DNA from: Bacteroidota bacterium
GTDB lineage: Bacteria; Bacteroidota; Bacteroidia; Bacteroidales; Lentimicrobiaceae
Assembly: GCA_023417935.1 (NCBI GenBank)
Contig: JAEZDY010000024.1
Location: 62,001 to 126,000 of the forward strand
DNA: 64,000 nucleotides
Direction of reading: 5' to 3'
The first letter of the stretch is position 1. Each line of letters begins with the position of its first letter. The notes below the pieces were generated by a model. The model searched no databases. It was given only the letters and a program-made list of their open reading frames with translations, and had not been told where the DNA came from. A program made the position numbers and the translations under genes. Positions 9,326 through 18,867 of this stretch are shown here, piece after piece.

Positions 9326-9723
9326 TGCTTCACTATCCGGTAAAGATACTAATTGCTTTCGGCGAAACCATTAGTGGTAATGACGAGCTGTTTCAATGGT
9401 TACTTTCAAATGGATATCCGGAACTCGCAGCTCTGTCAAAAGCGATTAGAGGAAGTGAGGATGCTTTCAACTGGCTTATCAAGAATGGATATGTGCAATA
9501 CGCTGCCCTTGACAGTGCCATTGATGATAATGTAAGGGCATATCATTGGTTAAATGCAAACAAGTATTTCTTTTTGGCTGTCTTGTCTGATGCATGTCGC
9601 AACCAACAAGAAGCTATTGAATGGCTTACCAGGAACGATCTGAAAATATTCATTCTTATTGCTGAAAAAATACGCTTCTTTCGTAATAATCAGGTATTCG
9701 ATCATCACAAAATACACTTTTAG
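9325..9723 (+). CDS. Unrecognised 25-residue-repeat protein
   Basis: 132 residues, cytoplasmic, with no signal peptide or membrane segment. It consists of four tandem units with tryptophans at residues 25, 50, 75 and 100. The unit reads approximately W-L-x-x-N-G-Y-x-x-x-A-A-L-x-x-A-I-x(5)-A-x-x, with the last copy degenerate. Such units should form paired short helices stacked as a solenoid, typical of protein-binding scaffolds. I do not recognise the family; the 25-residue period does not match ankyrin, TPR or HEAT. It is coupled to the pterin dehydratase by a 1-base overlap and converges on the ribonucleotide reductase gene 4 bp away. Confidence 0.75.
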   Translation: MLHYPVKILIAFGETISGNDELFQWLLSNGYPELAALSKAIRGSEDAFNWLIKNGYVQYAALDSAIDDNVRAYHWLNANKYFFLAVLSDACRNQQEAIEWLTRNDLKIFILIAEKIRFFRNNQVFDHHKIHF

Positions 9724-9727
9724 ACTT

Positions 9728-12448
9728 TTAGCCGCATTTAGAATATCCGCAATGCTTGCATGTTAAACAGCCTTCTTTGTATATCAGACCATCTTTTTCC
9801 TTGCATGATGGGCATTCAGTTTTATCATTTACCTTGGTTCCATCAGGTATATAACGCTTAAGCGACCTAACAACACCATTTTTCCATGTATTTATACTGT
9901 CATTGTCAAATGTTAGGTTGTCTATCAGGTTAACCAGGAAAGGTAATGGCATTCCATGCCTTAGGATTCCTGATATAAGTTTGGCATAATTCCAATACTC
10001 CTTGTTAAAGGATCGTGATAAACCTTCAAAAGTGATCTTGTAACCTTCTTTGTCGAGGAATTGAAAATCATATCGTGCTTTAGCGTTGCCTTCTTTACTT
10101 TTAATTACCCATCCTTTAGTAACCCAGGGAGGCAGGAAGAAACCTTCAGCCTTACCGGTAAAGATCTCATAAGGCTTATTGTTCAACAATCCAATCACAG
10201 CTATCCACTTTTCGTAATCATTTTGAAACCTTACGATTTCAGCTTCAAGCTTCACTGGCCGGGGGGGCGCTTTTGTTTCGTGAAACTCAGTTTCCTCCTT
10301 TACAGGCTTGTCATTACTGACAAGTACTCCTGCACGTGAACCATCCCTGTATATAGTCATTCCTTTACATCCACTTTCCCAAGCGGTTAAATATACCTGG
10401 CTCACCAAATCTTCTGTTGCTTCCTTGGGCAAATTAACAGTTACACTAATAGAGTGATCAACCCATTTTTGGATCTCACCCTGCATTTTTACTTTATTTA
10501 GCCAATTGATATCATTACTGGTAGCTTTGTAGTACGGTGACTTCTCAATAAGAGGCTCAAGGTGTGCTTCATCATAAAGCTTTACTACTTCAGGATCGTA
10601 ACCATTAACTTTAAGCCACTCTACGAATTTTGGATGGAATACATTATACTCTTCCCATGAATCTCCTACCTCATCAACGAATGTGATATTTACGTTCTTG
10701 TCGTTCGGATTTACTTTTCTCCTTCGCTTATAGCTTACCATGAAAACAGGTTCAATTCCTGAAGTGGTTTGAGTACAAATACTTACACTGCCGGTTGGTG
10801 CTATAGTCAACATAGCAATATTACGCCTTCCATATTTACGCATCTTTTCATAAACATCAGGTGACGCTTCCTTTATGCGCTGTATGAATGGATTATTCTT
10901 CTCCCTTTCAAAGCTGTAGATTGGAAAAGCGCCTCTTTCTCTAGCCAGGTCAGCACTTGCACCATATACTTCAGTTGCAAGTATTTTGTGAACATTTACA
11001 GAAAAGTTTGTAGCATCCTGAGTTCCATAGCGTAATCCGAGCGCTGCGAGCATATCACCTTCAGCGGTAATGCCAATGCCTGTACGACGTCCTTTGATAG
11101 TTTTAGCTTTAATGTTTTCCCAAAGTTTCCGTTCAATACGTTTAATTTCTTCATCCTCTGGGTCATTATTTATTTTGGCAATTATTGCATCAATCTTTTC
11201 AGCTTCAAGATCAATAATGTCATCCATTATCCGTAATGCAAGTGCGGCATGCTTGCGGAACAAATTATAGTTGAAAACAGCCTCAGGGGTGAAAGGGTTT
11301 TCAACATAACTGTATAGATTTATAGCTATTAAACGGCAACTATCATATGGGCAAAGAGGAATCTCACCGCATGGATTCGTTGATAATGTTTTAAAACCCA
11401 GGTCAGCGTAACAATCAGGTACTGATTCTCTAACCACTGTATCCCAGAACAAAACACCCGGCTCAGCTGATCTCCATGCGTTATGTATAATTTTATTCCA
11501 CAATGCTTTTGAATCAATTTCAGAGACCTTTAACGGATTATCAGAGTTTATAGGATACTGCTGCCGATAAGGTTTGTCATTTTTAACTGATTCCATGAAT
11601 GCATCATCTATTTTCACGGATACATTGGCACCAGTAACTTTGCCCTGTTCTAATTTGGCATCAATAAACTTCTCAGCATCAGGATGCTTAACTGAAATAG
11701 TGAGCATTAAAGCACCACGGCGGCCATCCTGTGCAACTTCACGTGTTGAATTTGAGTAACGTTCCATAAAAGGTACGATACCTGTTGAAGTTAAAGCGCT
11801 GTTTTTTACCGGGCTGCCAGTTGGTCGTATATGTGAAAGATCATGCCCAACCCCACCTCTGCGTTTCATAAGTTGAACCTGTTCCTGATCAATTTTCATA
11901 ATTCCACCATAGGAATCATAATTTCCATCACCTCCAATCACAAAACAATTACTAAGCGACGAAACCTGGAAGTTGTTACCTATGCCAGCCATAGGGCTGC
12001 CTTGGGGAATTATATACTTAAAGTTTCTGAATGCCTCAAAAATCTCCTCCTCACTTACCGGGTCGGGATATTTTGATTCAATACGTGCAATTTCTGATGC
12101 AAGCCTGTGGTGCATATCATCAGGCGTCAGTTCATAAATATTGCCATCGCTGTCCTTGAGTGCATATTTATGCATCCAAACATTAGCTGCAAGTTTGTCA
12201 CCTTTAAAGTAGGTTGTAGCCCTGGCAAGGATTTCTTCATCAGAATATGCTTTATAGTCTGAAACTGTGATCGCGGGTTTAGTTACAATTTTAGTATTCA
12301 TTGGTTTTTCAAGTAATGCATTTTGTTCTTCAACAAGTTCCCTTGCTGGTCTTACACGCTTTTCCAGCATCTCATCGTAAAAACCTTTACTTCTATTGTC
12401 GGTTAGTGAAGTGTTTTCTTCCAATTGTGCGAAAAGGTTGCTTTCCAT
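9728..12448 (-). CDS. nrdJ: Class II (adenosylcobalamin-dependent) ribonucleoside-diphosphate reductase
   Basis: About 906 residues from the ATG ending at base 12448; an in-frame ATG at 12553 adds 35 poorly conserved residues. It reduces ribonucleotides to deoxyribonucleotides using B12 to generate the thiyl radical, so it needs no oxygen. Key features: S-N-C-F-V-I-G-G (redox cysteine), N-P-C-G-E-I-P-L (radical cysteine and the Asn/Glu pair), A-P-T-G-S-V-S and a C-terminal C-x2-C...C-x2-C zinc-ribbon-like tail (C-P-S-C and C-K-H-C) that probably relays electrons from thioredoxin. No cobalamin riboswitch is visible upstream. It supports an anaerobic or oxygen-flexible lifestyle. Confidence 0.94.
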   Translation of the reverse strand: MESNLFAQLEENTSLTDNRSKGFYDEMLEKRVRPARELVEEQNALLEKPMNTKIVTKPAITVSDYKAYSDEEILARATTYFKGDKLAANVWMHKYALKDSDGNIYELTPDDMHHRLASEIARIESKYPDPVSEEEIFEAFRNFKYIIPQGSPMAGIGNNFQVSSLSNCFVIGGDGNYDSYGGIMKIDQEQVQLMKRRGGVGHDLSHIRPTGSPVKNSALTSTGIVPFMERYSNSTREVAQDGRRGALMLTISVKHPDAEKFIDAKLEQGKVTGANVSVKIDDAFMESVKNDKPYRQQYPINSDNPLKVSEIDSKALWNKIIHNAWRSAEPGVLFWDTVVRESVPDCYADLGFKTLSTNPCGEIPLCPYDSCRLIAINLYSYVENPFTPEAVFNYNLFRKHAALALRIMDDIIDLEAEKIDAIIAKINNDPEDEEIKRIERKLWENIKAKTIKGRRTGIGITAEGDMLAALGLRYGTQDATNFSVNVHKILATEVYGASADLARERGAFPIYSFEREKNNPFIQRIKEASPDVYEKMRKYGRRNIAMLTIAPTGSVSICTQTTSGIEPVFMVSYKRRRKVNPNDKNVNITFVDEVGDSWEEYNVFHPKFVEWLKVNGYDPEVVKLYDEAHLEPLIEKSPYYKATSNDINWLNKVKMQGEIQKWVDHSISVTVNLPKEATEDLVSQVYLTAWESGCKGMTIYRDGSRAGVLVSNDKPVKEETEFHETKAPPRPVKLEAEIVRFQNDYEKWIAVIGLLNNKPYEIFTGKAEGFFLPPWVTKGWVIKSKEGNAKARYDFQFLDKEGYKITFEGLSRSFNKEYWNYAKLISGILRHGMPLPFLVNLIDNLTFDNDSINTWKNGVVRSLKRYIPDGTKVNDKTECPSCKEKDGLIYKEGCLTCKHCGYSKCG

Positions 12449-12955
12449 AGATCCGGTTAAATGATTGGTTAATTTGTAATTACCCGCATTAGCAATCTGA
12501 CTGATTTTGAGTATCAAATTCTGCTTGAGGGCAGGCTTGTAATTGTACGACAATATACAATTATAAAACCCTCAACTCATAGCTTCAGGTAAAAGTACTT
12601 ATTAACAAAATGTGTTTAATTAACTCTATTTCAGCCATTTATATACTTAATAAGTTATTTTTACCATTCAAAGTATTGCCTTTCAGCTGCATGGTGCAAA
12701 GTATAGAATTTACCAAACAATCATCAGTGCTAATTAGTTGCAAATTTCCACAATCTGTAGGTTCAAAGACAGATTTATAAATGAGTAGTTATCAAAAGTT
12801 ACTAACAGGCTGTCAATAAAACAGAGGCAAGGGTCACTATAAAACGGTTTTGTATTAGTAGCCTCATTTGTATTTGTAATCATAAAAATAATAGATTACT
12901 TAATGGAAAAAGGCTTTTAATTTGGACTTGAAGGAACAATAAAATGAAAATCAAT
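12449..12955. other. Intergenic region upstream of nrdJ
   Basis: An AT-rich stretch of ~500 bases (400 if nrdJ starts at 12553) between two minus-strand genes. It should hold the nrdJ promoter. I searched by eye for a B12 box (CAGTGGC on the plus strand), a strong hairpin and a NrdR-type palindrome and found none that is convincing. Confidence 0.5.
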
Positions 12956-15900
12956 TTAGAAATCCAAGCTCAATGAAACATAGAATATAGGCTTATTTAT
13001 TACAAAATCTTCAACCCCCCAGGCATAATCGGCTCTGACAAAGTATCCCAAAATACGTGATCGTAATCCTATCCCATAACCAGCTACAATTGGTTCACGT
13101 TGTTCACGAACAGTTATCACTAACGGACCTTCAAAAATCCTTCTTGTAAATAAGGAATTTTCGTCAGAATATGGAGTTGAGCCTGTCCATGCGGTACCAA
13201 CATCTGCAAATCCAACGATTTGGAAGTTATTAAAGAAGTCTGACCTAAGGGGTCTGTTTGCCAGGTATTTGATTACAGGGAATCTTATTTCACTATTTAT
13301 AACTGCAAATGAATTACCGTTTCGCACATTCTGGTTGAATCCCCGCATATTAGTAGCAAGGGTTTGATATGCATAGTTTTGTGAATAGTCAATTGGGGCT
13401 TCACGGGTAAATTTTGGTGTTAGCCAGGTATCAACACCTCCCATATAATAAATAAGTTTGCTACGACCAAACGAAGTACTGGTAGCAAACCTGTTAGCCC
13501 ATATAAGAGTTCGATGAATTGGCAGATAGTGCCTTATATCAAACCCAATAACTATCATGTTAGTATTACGGTCATCCCCTTCTATCTGGTGGTAATATTC
13601 GCCAAATGCTTTAAATCGCAGCCCGTCATATAAATTTACTCCAAGTGACCGGGTGGCATCATAAGTGAGATCAAGCTTTCCTGATACCCAATAGCGGTTT
13701 ACATCAGGTTCGCGCAAATTATATTGATCTGTTGACATGAAAATTGCCCTATCTTTCCTTATAGAAGCAGTTCCTTTTATGCTTAACAATGGATTAAATG
13801 GGTACTTAAGTATATAGTGTAATTCATGAATTCTGTAGCGAACTATTGAATAGAGGCCTGTTTGTTCAATTGACTGCCGATGAAAATATATCTCCCTGTC
13901 AAGACGGTGTTTTAAGTTTGCGATGCTTATCACATATTCATTGTTAACCAGATTAAAGTCGAGTCTTACACCGGCAACAATCCGGTAGTCTTCAAGCAGG
14001 TCAGTCATTCCTATTTTGAAAAAAGCATTAAGCCCTGGGGTTAGGAATATGGGTCCGGTACCTCCTGAAAACGGTTGATATGATGCGCTGAGAAAAGTAA
14101 AGTCAAGTTGATTGACAAGCTCATTAATTGTGTATTCAACATTATAATTCCTCGCTTTTGGAGGAGTAAACCCGTCGGTTGTTGTGTCAACTTCTGCAAT
14201 AAGCCGTTCATCTGGTCTTAATGGAGTTTCAGGTAATCTTTCATCCAAAGTATCAGCTTCATCAGTGTATACGTTCATAAAACGCGGTAATTCCCTGATA
14301 ACCTCGACAACTGCTTCTTCCATCTGTTGCTTTTCAAAAGCTGTAAGTTGCTGTTGCATGAACAAAGTACTCTTAATAGAAAGAGGCTTAACAGATGATG
14401 CAGGTGCCCGTTCAGTGATTGAAATTGGCCACTTCTTTCCTGTATTGATAATTTCAGCCATTTTACCTGATCTCGGTGAGATATCCTGGCTATAAATGTT
14501 GCGTGGATAGTCAGTTGTAAGATAATTGCGCGTGAAGAAGCGGTAATGTGCAGCTGTATCAACATGCGTGATCGCACTGTCAAGCCTGGCTATATATCTG
14601 TTATAGATTCCAGTCTGGTCACTGATATAAGTAAGATACCCCTGCTCATACTCCATGGGATGAAGCTCATTTGCATTTGGACTATTGGTCACCCTTCTGA
14701 GTACATCACTCTTGTCGGCATAGTTATAGATAAACAAGTCATGATTCCCGGAAAGTCCAGGTTTGTTAATCTTAACATTATTTTCAAGAGTATCATTTGG
14801 GCGATTAGAGCTGAAGATGATCTCCTTTCCTCCTTTCAGAAAGGACGGATTCAGGTCATTGTAAATATCTTGTGTGAGCTGATCAGAAGATGCAGAGGCA
14901 ACATTAAATACGAACAGGTCGCTTTGACCTCTTCGAATGGCAGAGAAAACCAGGTTCCGTCCATCAGGAGAATATGACATGGAAAGAATCTTTTGATAAC
15001 CAAATATGAATTGCTTAGTCTTCTTCCTGGTTTGAAGGTTCATTTGGTTAAAAACAATTTGCCCTTTTCTCTCCGTTATTAAGGATAATATACTTCCTCC
15101 AGGGTGGAAATCAATTATAGGATAAGAAAGGTCGTTTTTTTCATCCAGGCGATGTCCTTGTTTATATACCCTTTTGGTTTTGTTTTTAATGTTATCATGA
15201 ACCCATACTTTCACTTGTCCGGAATGATTACTTACCCAAGCAGTATATTTACCTGTTGGATCTAGTTTAACCTGATCATTCACAACATCTTTCTTTAGCT
15301 TTTTATCTATAGTATGTTCAGGTACCTTTTGCCTCTCAGCTGCAAGGGAGTATCGGGATTGCATTTCTGAAAACCATTCCTTCAAGAGGTTCCTGAAAGA
15401 AATATTAAGAACATAAAGAAAACCTGTTTCTACATTCCGGCTCATTCTTGCCAGATATACTATATTAGGAATGCTTTGGGCACCATATTTTTCAGCGATA
15501 TACTTCCAGATTGCGTGACCTGCTATTATAGCATCTTCACCTGCCAGGTGATTAAACTTGCGGTACTTGTTAGACAGTACACCTTCTCTTAATTTGTTAT
15601 CAAGTTCTGTATTCCAACCTTCAGAGATGTAGGAGACCAAGCCGTCAATAAACCAGGATGGCATGTTCATAACAGTTGAGTTTGTTATTTGCCGTCCTAC
15701 AGAGCCACCATAAATAGTTTGGTCAATTAAAACCCTGGCCATGCCAGCCTTAAGTTGTTTTTCAAAATTGGCATAATTACCATCGAAATAAACAAAAACC
15801 TTGTTGCCAACTATGTGGGTGATACCTCCAATATTATATTGTTGCTCATTAATTAATCCAATGTTGCTTTGTTTAAGGTCAGTTAGTGAGTTAAAAATTA

Positions 15901-16210
15901 TGAATTGAATCTTGTCGCTATATCGGTTATCAAGTATTTCTTCCAATTCAGGAACAGTCTCCCTGGCATAACGTGCGGTATAGTTCGCAAGTTCCTTTCC
16001 GTTAAGGTAAAAATAAACATCAAAGTCAGGTAATCTATAATAAGTCCATAAAAAGTCGTTGTACTGGACACGGCTTTTACCAAACGGCATCTGAGAGCCA
16101 TTGTAGAATTGTGCCTTAACATTGCTAAAATCCAATACAAATACAGATAATAACAGAATTATGTTATAGATAATCAAGCGAGTATGTCCTATCCTGAGCA
16201 GTTGCATCAT
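12956..16210 (-). CDS. TolB-like propeller protein with degenerate peptidase domain and outer-membrane barrel
   Basis: 1084 residues with a signal peptide ending near V-K-A-Q. Residues ~40-290 resemble a gluzincin (MA-clan) peptidase domain with the M-P-S-W-F-I-D-G-L-V-S-Y segment. The preceding HExxH position reads K-A-G-M-A and the usual E-G is D-G, so zinc catalysis is probably lost. Residues ~310-560 carry WD40-like/PD40 propeller repeats of the TolB type (Y-S-P-D-G-R-x-L-V-F, F-S-S-N-R). After a Pro/Glu-rich linker, residues ~715-1084 form a 16-strand-like surface-antigen barrel ending in V-S-L-S-L-D-F. It probably sits in the outer membrane with periplasmic N-terminal domains; its role is unknown. 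Confidence 0.8.
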   Translation of the reverse strand: MMQLLRIGHTRLIIYNIILLLSVFVLDFSNVKAQFYNGSQMPFGKSRVQYNDFLWTYYRLPDFDVYFYLNGKELANYTARYARETVPELEEILDNRYSDKIQFIIFNSLTDLKQSNIGLINEQQYNIGGITHIVGNKVFVYFDGNYANFEKQLKAGMARVLIDQTIYGGSVGRQITNSTVMNMPSWFIDGLVSYISEGWNTELDNKLREGVLSNKYRKFNHLAGEDAIIAGHAIWKYIAEKYGAQSIPNIVYLARMSRNVETGFLYVLNISFRNLLKEWFSEMQSRYSLAAERQKVPEHTIDKKLKKDVVNDQVKLDPTGKYTAWVSNHSGQVKVWVHDNIKNKTKRVYKQGHRLDEKNDLSYPIIDFHPGGSILSLITERKGQIVFNQMNLQTRKKTKQFIFGYQKILSMSYSPDGRNLVFSAIRRGQSDLFVFNVASASSDQLTQDIYNDLNPSFLKGGKEIIFSSNRPNDTLENNVKINKPGLSGNHDLFIYNYADKSDVLRRVTNSPNANELHPMEYEQGYLTYISDQTGIYNRYIARLDSAITHVDTAAHYRFFTRNYLTTDYPRNIYSQDISPRSGKMAEIINTGKKWPISITERAPASSVKPLSIKSTLFMQQQLTAFEKQQMEEAVVEVIRELPRFMNVYTDEADTLDERLPETPLRPDERLIAEVDTTTDGFTPPKARNYNVEYTINELVNQLDFTFLSASYQPFSGGTGPIFLTPGLNAFFKIGMTDLLEDYRIVAGVRLDFNLVNNEYVISIANLKHRLDREIYFHRQSIEQTGLYSIVRYRIHELHYILKYPFNPLLSIKGTASIRKDRAIFMSTDQYNLREPDVNRYWVSGKLDLTYDATRSLGVNLYDGLRFKAFGEYYHQIEGDDRNTNMIVIGFDIRHYLPIHRTLIWANRFATSTSFGRSKLIYYMGGVDTWLTPKFTREAPIDYSQNYAYQTLATNMRGFNQNVRNGNSFAVINSEIRFPVIKYLANRPLRSDFFNNFQIVGFADVGTAWTGSTPYSDENSLFTRRIFEGPLVITVREQREPIVAGYGIGLRSRILGYFVRADYAWGVEDFVINKPIFYVSLSLDF

Positions 16211-16284
16211 CGTTACAAAAAGGAATTGCTAATTTAACGTATTATTCCTAATTACGGTACAAGACATAACAAACTGTATAGCAG

Positions 16285-16313
16285 TTGTGTTATTATTCAA
16301 ATGATTAAATTTG
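16285..16313 (+). promoter_or_regulatory. Promoter of the metallo-hydrolase gene
   Basis: TTG at 16285-16287, an 18-bp spacer, then TAAATTTG at 16306-16313, close to the Bacteroidota TTG-N19-21-TAnnTTTG consensus. The ATG follows 24 bases later. Confidence 0.55.
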
Positions 16314-16337
16314 CATTTCTAAACTCCTTATGTTATT

Positions 16338-16976
16338 ATGATTAACGTTAAATCATTCACATTTAATCTCTTCTCAACAAATACTTTTGTTTTATCTGAT
16401 GAAACTCAGCAGTGTATTATTATTGATCCAGGCTGCAGTAACCCTGCAGAAGAAGAAGAACTTTTTTCATTTATTAAAAGTAAAAACCTCAAACCGGTTG
16501 CTCAGATAATAACACATTACCACATTGACCATATCCTGGGAATAAAATTCATTAAGGAAACATATGGAATAGGAGCTACTGCCCATCCAGACGGGAAGGT
16601 ATTCTGGAATGTAAAACCCGGAATAGGAAATGAATACGGAATGACTAGTGATGACATTATTCCTCCTGATCATTTTATAAAAGAAGGGGATAAGATTGTA
16701 TTTGGCAATTCAGAGCTTTCAGTTGTAGATGTTCCTGGCCATGCAGATGGAAGTATATGCCTGATAAATTATCCACAACAGTTTGTTATGGCTGGTGATG
16801 TGTTATTCTATGGAAGTATTGGCAGGACGGACCTTCCTACAGGGGATTTCGAACTGTTAAAGAAAAACATCCTGAATAAACTCTTTACACTCGATGATAA
16901 CTTTACAGTATATTCGGGTCATGGTCAGAAGACAAATATAGGAATGGAGCGGTTGCATAATCCCTACATTTATTGA
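16338..16976 (+). CDS. MBL-fold metallo-hydrolase (glyoxalase II-like)
   Basis: 212 residues, the size of short hydroxyacylglutathione-hydrolase-like proteins. The metal site is complete: T-H-Y-H-I-D-H (HxHxDH), V-P-G-H-A-D-G, A-G-D-V-L-F and the C-terminal S-G-H-G. G-S-I-G-R-T-D-L-P is the typical loop of this branch. It probably hydrolyses a thioester such as an acyl-glutathione analogue; the true thiol in a Bacteroidota cell is uncertain. It overlaps the convergent GT9 gene by 7 bases at the 3' end. Confidence 0.88.
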   Translation: MINVKSFTFNLFSTNTFVLSDETQQCIIIDPGCSNPAEEEELFSFIKSKNLKPVAQIITHYHIDHILGIKFIKETYGIGATAHPDGKVFWNVKPGIGNEYGMTSDDIIPPDHFIKEGDKIVFGNSELSVVDVPGHADGSICLINYPQQFVMAGDVLFYGSIGRTDLPTGDFELLKKNILNKLFTLDDNFTVYSGHGQKTNIGMERLHNPYIY

Positions 16977-17986
16977 GTTGTTTGATCTAGTACTCTATTA
17001 GCAATTATTCTATTAATAAAACTGGCAATTTCTATGATGTTTTGTTTTCTCATGCAGTTAAAATGCTTAAGGGGACATTCCTTAAATCCGATCTTACTGC
17101 ATGGACGACATTTCAGGTTTTTTACTTCCGCTTTCAGGGAGGGGGTTGAATTAATAAGATAAGGGTACATGCCAAATTCAGGAACTGTGTTGCCCCATAT
17201 TGATACAATTGGTTTCTCAAAAGCAGCAGCAATATGCATTAGTCCGGTATCATTAGAAATGACAGCTACTGACTGTTTTACTAAGGAAGCTGACTGCATT
17301 ATGTTAAATTTGCCGCAAAGGTTCAATGCTTTTTCCCCTGATAGTTTTGAAATCAGGTTACCACGTTCGAGATCTTCTTTTCCTCCAAGTAAAACGATTG
17401 GCAGATTAATCAGCTTAGATAGATTTGCGACCATATCCGCTGGTAGTATCTTTGTATTATGATTGCCTCCAATTACAATTGCAATATACCCATCAGCTAA
17501 AAGGGGCAGATCAGATTTAATGTCCAGATTTTCTTCTTCAGGAATAAAAAAATCCAGCCCTTTACCATCATTAATTATACCTAATTGATATGCTGCTTCA
17601 AGGTAACGCTCAACAATATGCTTATGAGGAAGTAAGTTTACTTTCAACTGCACTAAAAGCCACTTTTCTATATTAAGTTTATTAAATGAAGTGAATGGCT
17701 TACGGAGTGAAAGCAATACCCTGTTTGATCGTATGTTTTTATGCAGATCTATAATGTGGGTATATTTTTCGTCTACCAGATTTGGTATGACTTCCGACAA
17801 ACTCTTTTCAAAAGCCCATACTTTATCAATATGAGGATTACTCTCCACAATTACTGCAAATTTTTTCTTTGTTAAAAAGTGTATAGTAATATCCTTCACT
17901 TGCTCAGCTAAACATCGTACAACCGGCGATGTGAGAACAATATCACCGATTGAACTAAATCTGATTACAAGAAGTTTTACTGGCAT
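16970..17986 (-). CDS. Glycosyltransferase family 9 (heptosyltransferase-like)
   Basis: 338 residues with two Rossmann halves. The N-terminus R-F-S-S-I-G-D-I-V-L-T-S-P and the C-terminal S-N-D-T-G-L-M-H-I-A-A-A segment are the GT9 acceptor and donor motifs, and G-G-K-E-D sits in the second domain. Members add ADP-heptose or related sugars to lipopolysaccharide core on the cytoplasmic face of the inner membrane. The exact sugar cannot be told from sequence, and no other LPS genes are adjacent apart from the GT39 gene at 24.4 kb. Close spacing with tatD on the other strand suggests a shared promoter region. Confidence 0.9.
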   Translation of the reverse strand: MPVKLLVIRFSSIGDIVLTSPVVRCLAEQVKDITIHFLTKKKFAVIVESNPHIDKVWAFEKSLSEVIPNLVDEKYTHIIDLHKNIRSNRVLLSLRKPFTSFNKLNIEKWLLVQLKVNLLPHKHIVERYLEAAYQLGIINDGKGLDFFIPEEENLDIKSDLPLLADGYIAIVIGGNHNTKILPADMVANLSKLINLPIVLLGGKEDLERGNLISKLSGEKALNLCGKFNIMQSASLVKQSVAVISNDTGLMHIAAAFEKPIVSIWGNTVPEFGMYPYLINSTPSLKAEVKNLKCRPCSKIGFKECPLKHFNCMRKQNIIEIASFINRIIANRVLDQTTQ

Positions 17987-18052
17987 AGATAACTATTGAT
18001 TGAGCAAAAATACATCAAACTACACTGTTAACAATAAAACTAATCGAATTAG

Positions 18053-18060
18053 TACCTTTG
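18053..18060 (+). promoter_or_regulatory. -7 box immediately before tatD
   Basis: TACCTTTG matches the -7 consensus only 4 bases before the tatD ATG. Transcription would begin at or next to the start codon, implying a leaderless mRNA. Confidence 0.5.
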
Positions 18061-18064
18061 TGCC

Positions 18065-18835
18065 ATGTATTTCATTGATACCCACACCCACTTATATCTT
18101 GAAGAGTTTGCCCACGACAGGCAGCAGGTAATAAATTCTGCGCTGGCAGCAAATATTACAAAAATGATGCTGCCAAATATTGACAGTTCATCTATTGAAG
18201 GTATGCTTAGTCTGGCTGATCAGTATCCTGATAATTGCTTTCCCATGATTGGGCTTCATCCTACCTCAGTTAAAGATGATTATTTGAATGAACTTGGGAT
18301 TGTTGAGAAATGGATAAATGAAAGGAGATTTTACGCTATTGGAGAGTGTGGCATTGATTTGTATTGGGATAAAGAACATGCTGTTCAGCAGGAATTTGTT
18401 TTCAGGCATCATATTGATCTTGCACGCACATATAATTTACCTTTGGTTGTACATATACGTGATTCATTCAATGAAGTGATTCAAATATTAAAGGATGTAA
18501 ATAAAAGTGATATCAGAGGTATATTTCATTGTTTTTCAGGGTCAATTGAGCAGGCAGAACAAGCAATCAAATTTGGATTTAGCTTAGGATTAGGAGGCGT
18601 TATCACATTTAAAAACAATAAGATGCAAGAAACGCTGAAACATGTTGATCTAGAGCATCTAGTCCTTGAAACAGATGCACCATTCCTTGCACCAGTACCC
18701 TACAGAGGAAAGAGAAATGAACCATCGTATATACCTATTATAGCCCAAATGGTAGCCAATATAAAAGGAATAACTCTTGAGAAGGTTGCTGAAGCCACCT
18801 CTCAAAATGCAGAAAAGCTGTTCCAAATCACTTGA
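18065..18835 (+). CDS. tatD: TatD-family metal-dependent deoxyribonuclease
   Basis: 256 residues, normal length. Metal-binding motifs in order: D-T-H-T-H at the very N-terminus (which forces this start), G-E-C-G-I-D, H-I-R-D-S, F-H-C-F-S-G-S and E-T-D-A-P-F-L-A-P. TatD proteins are TIM-barrel 3'-5' nucleases involved in DNA repair and RNA quality control. The asparaginase gene follows 32 bp downstream on the same strand and may be cotranscribed. Confidence 0.95.
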   Translation: MYFIDTHTHLYLEEFAHDRQQVINSALAANITKMMLPNIDSSSIEGMLSLADQYPDNCFPMIGLHPTSVKDDYLNELGIVEKWINERRFYAIGECGIDLYWDKEHAVQQEFVFRHHIDLARTYNLPLVVHIRDSFNEVIQILKDVNKSDIRGIFHCFSGSIEQAEQAIKFGFSLGLGGVITFKNNKMQETLKHVDLEHLVLETDAPFLAPVPYRGKRNEPSYIPIIAQMVANIKGITLEKVAEATSQNAEKLFQIT

Positions 18836-18867
18836 TTTTATAAAATATTCATACAGATTCATAAGGA

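Noticed and set aside
12449..12955. Cobalamin riboswitch upstream of nrdJ
   Set aside because: No B12 box or matching stem structure is visible on the minus strand.
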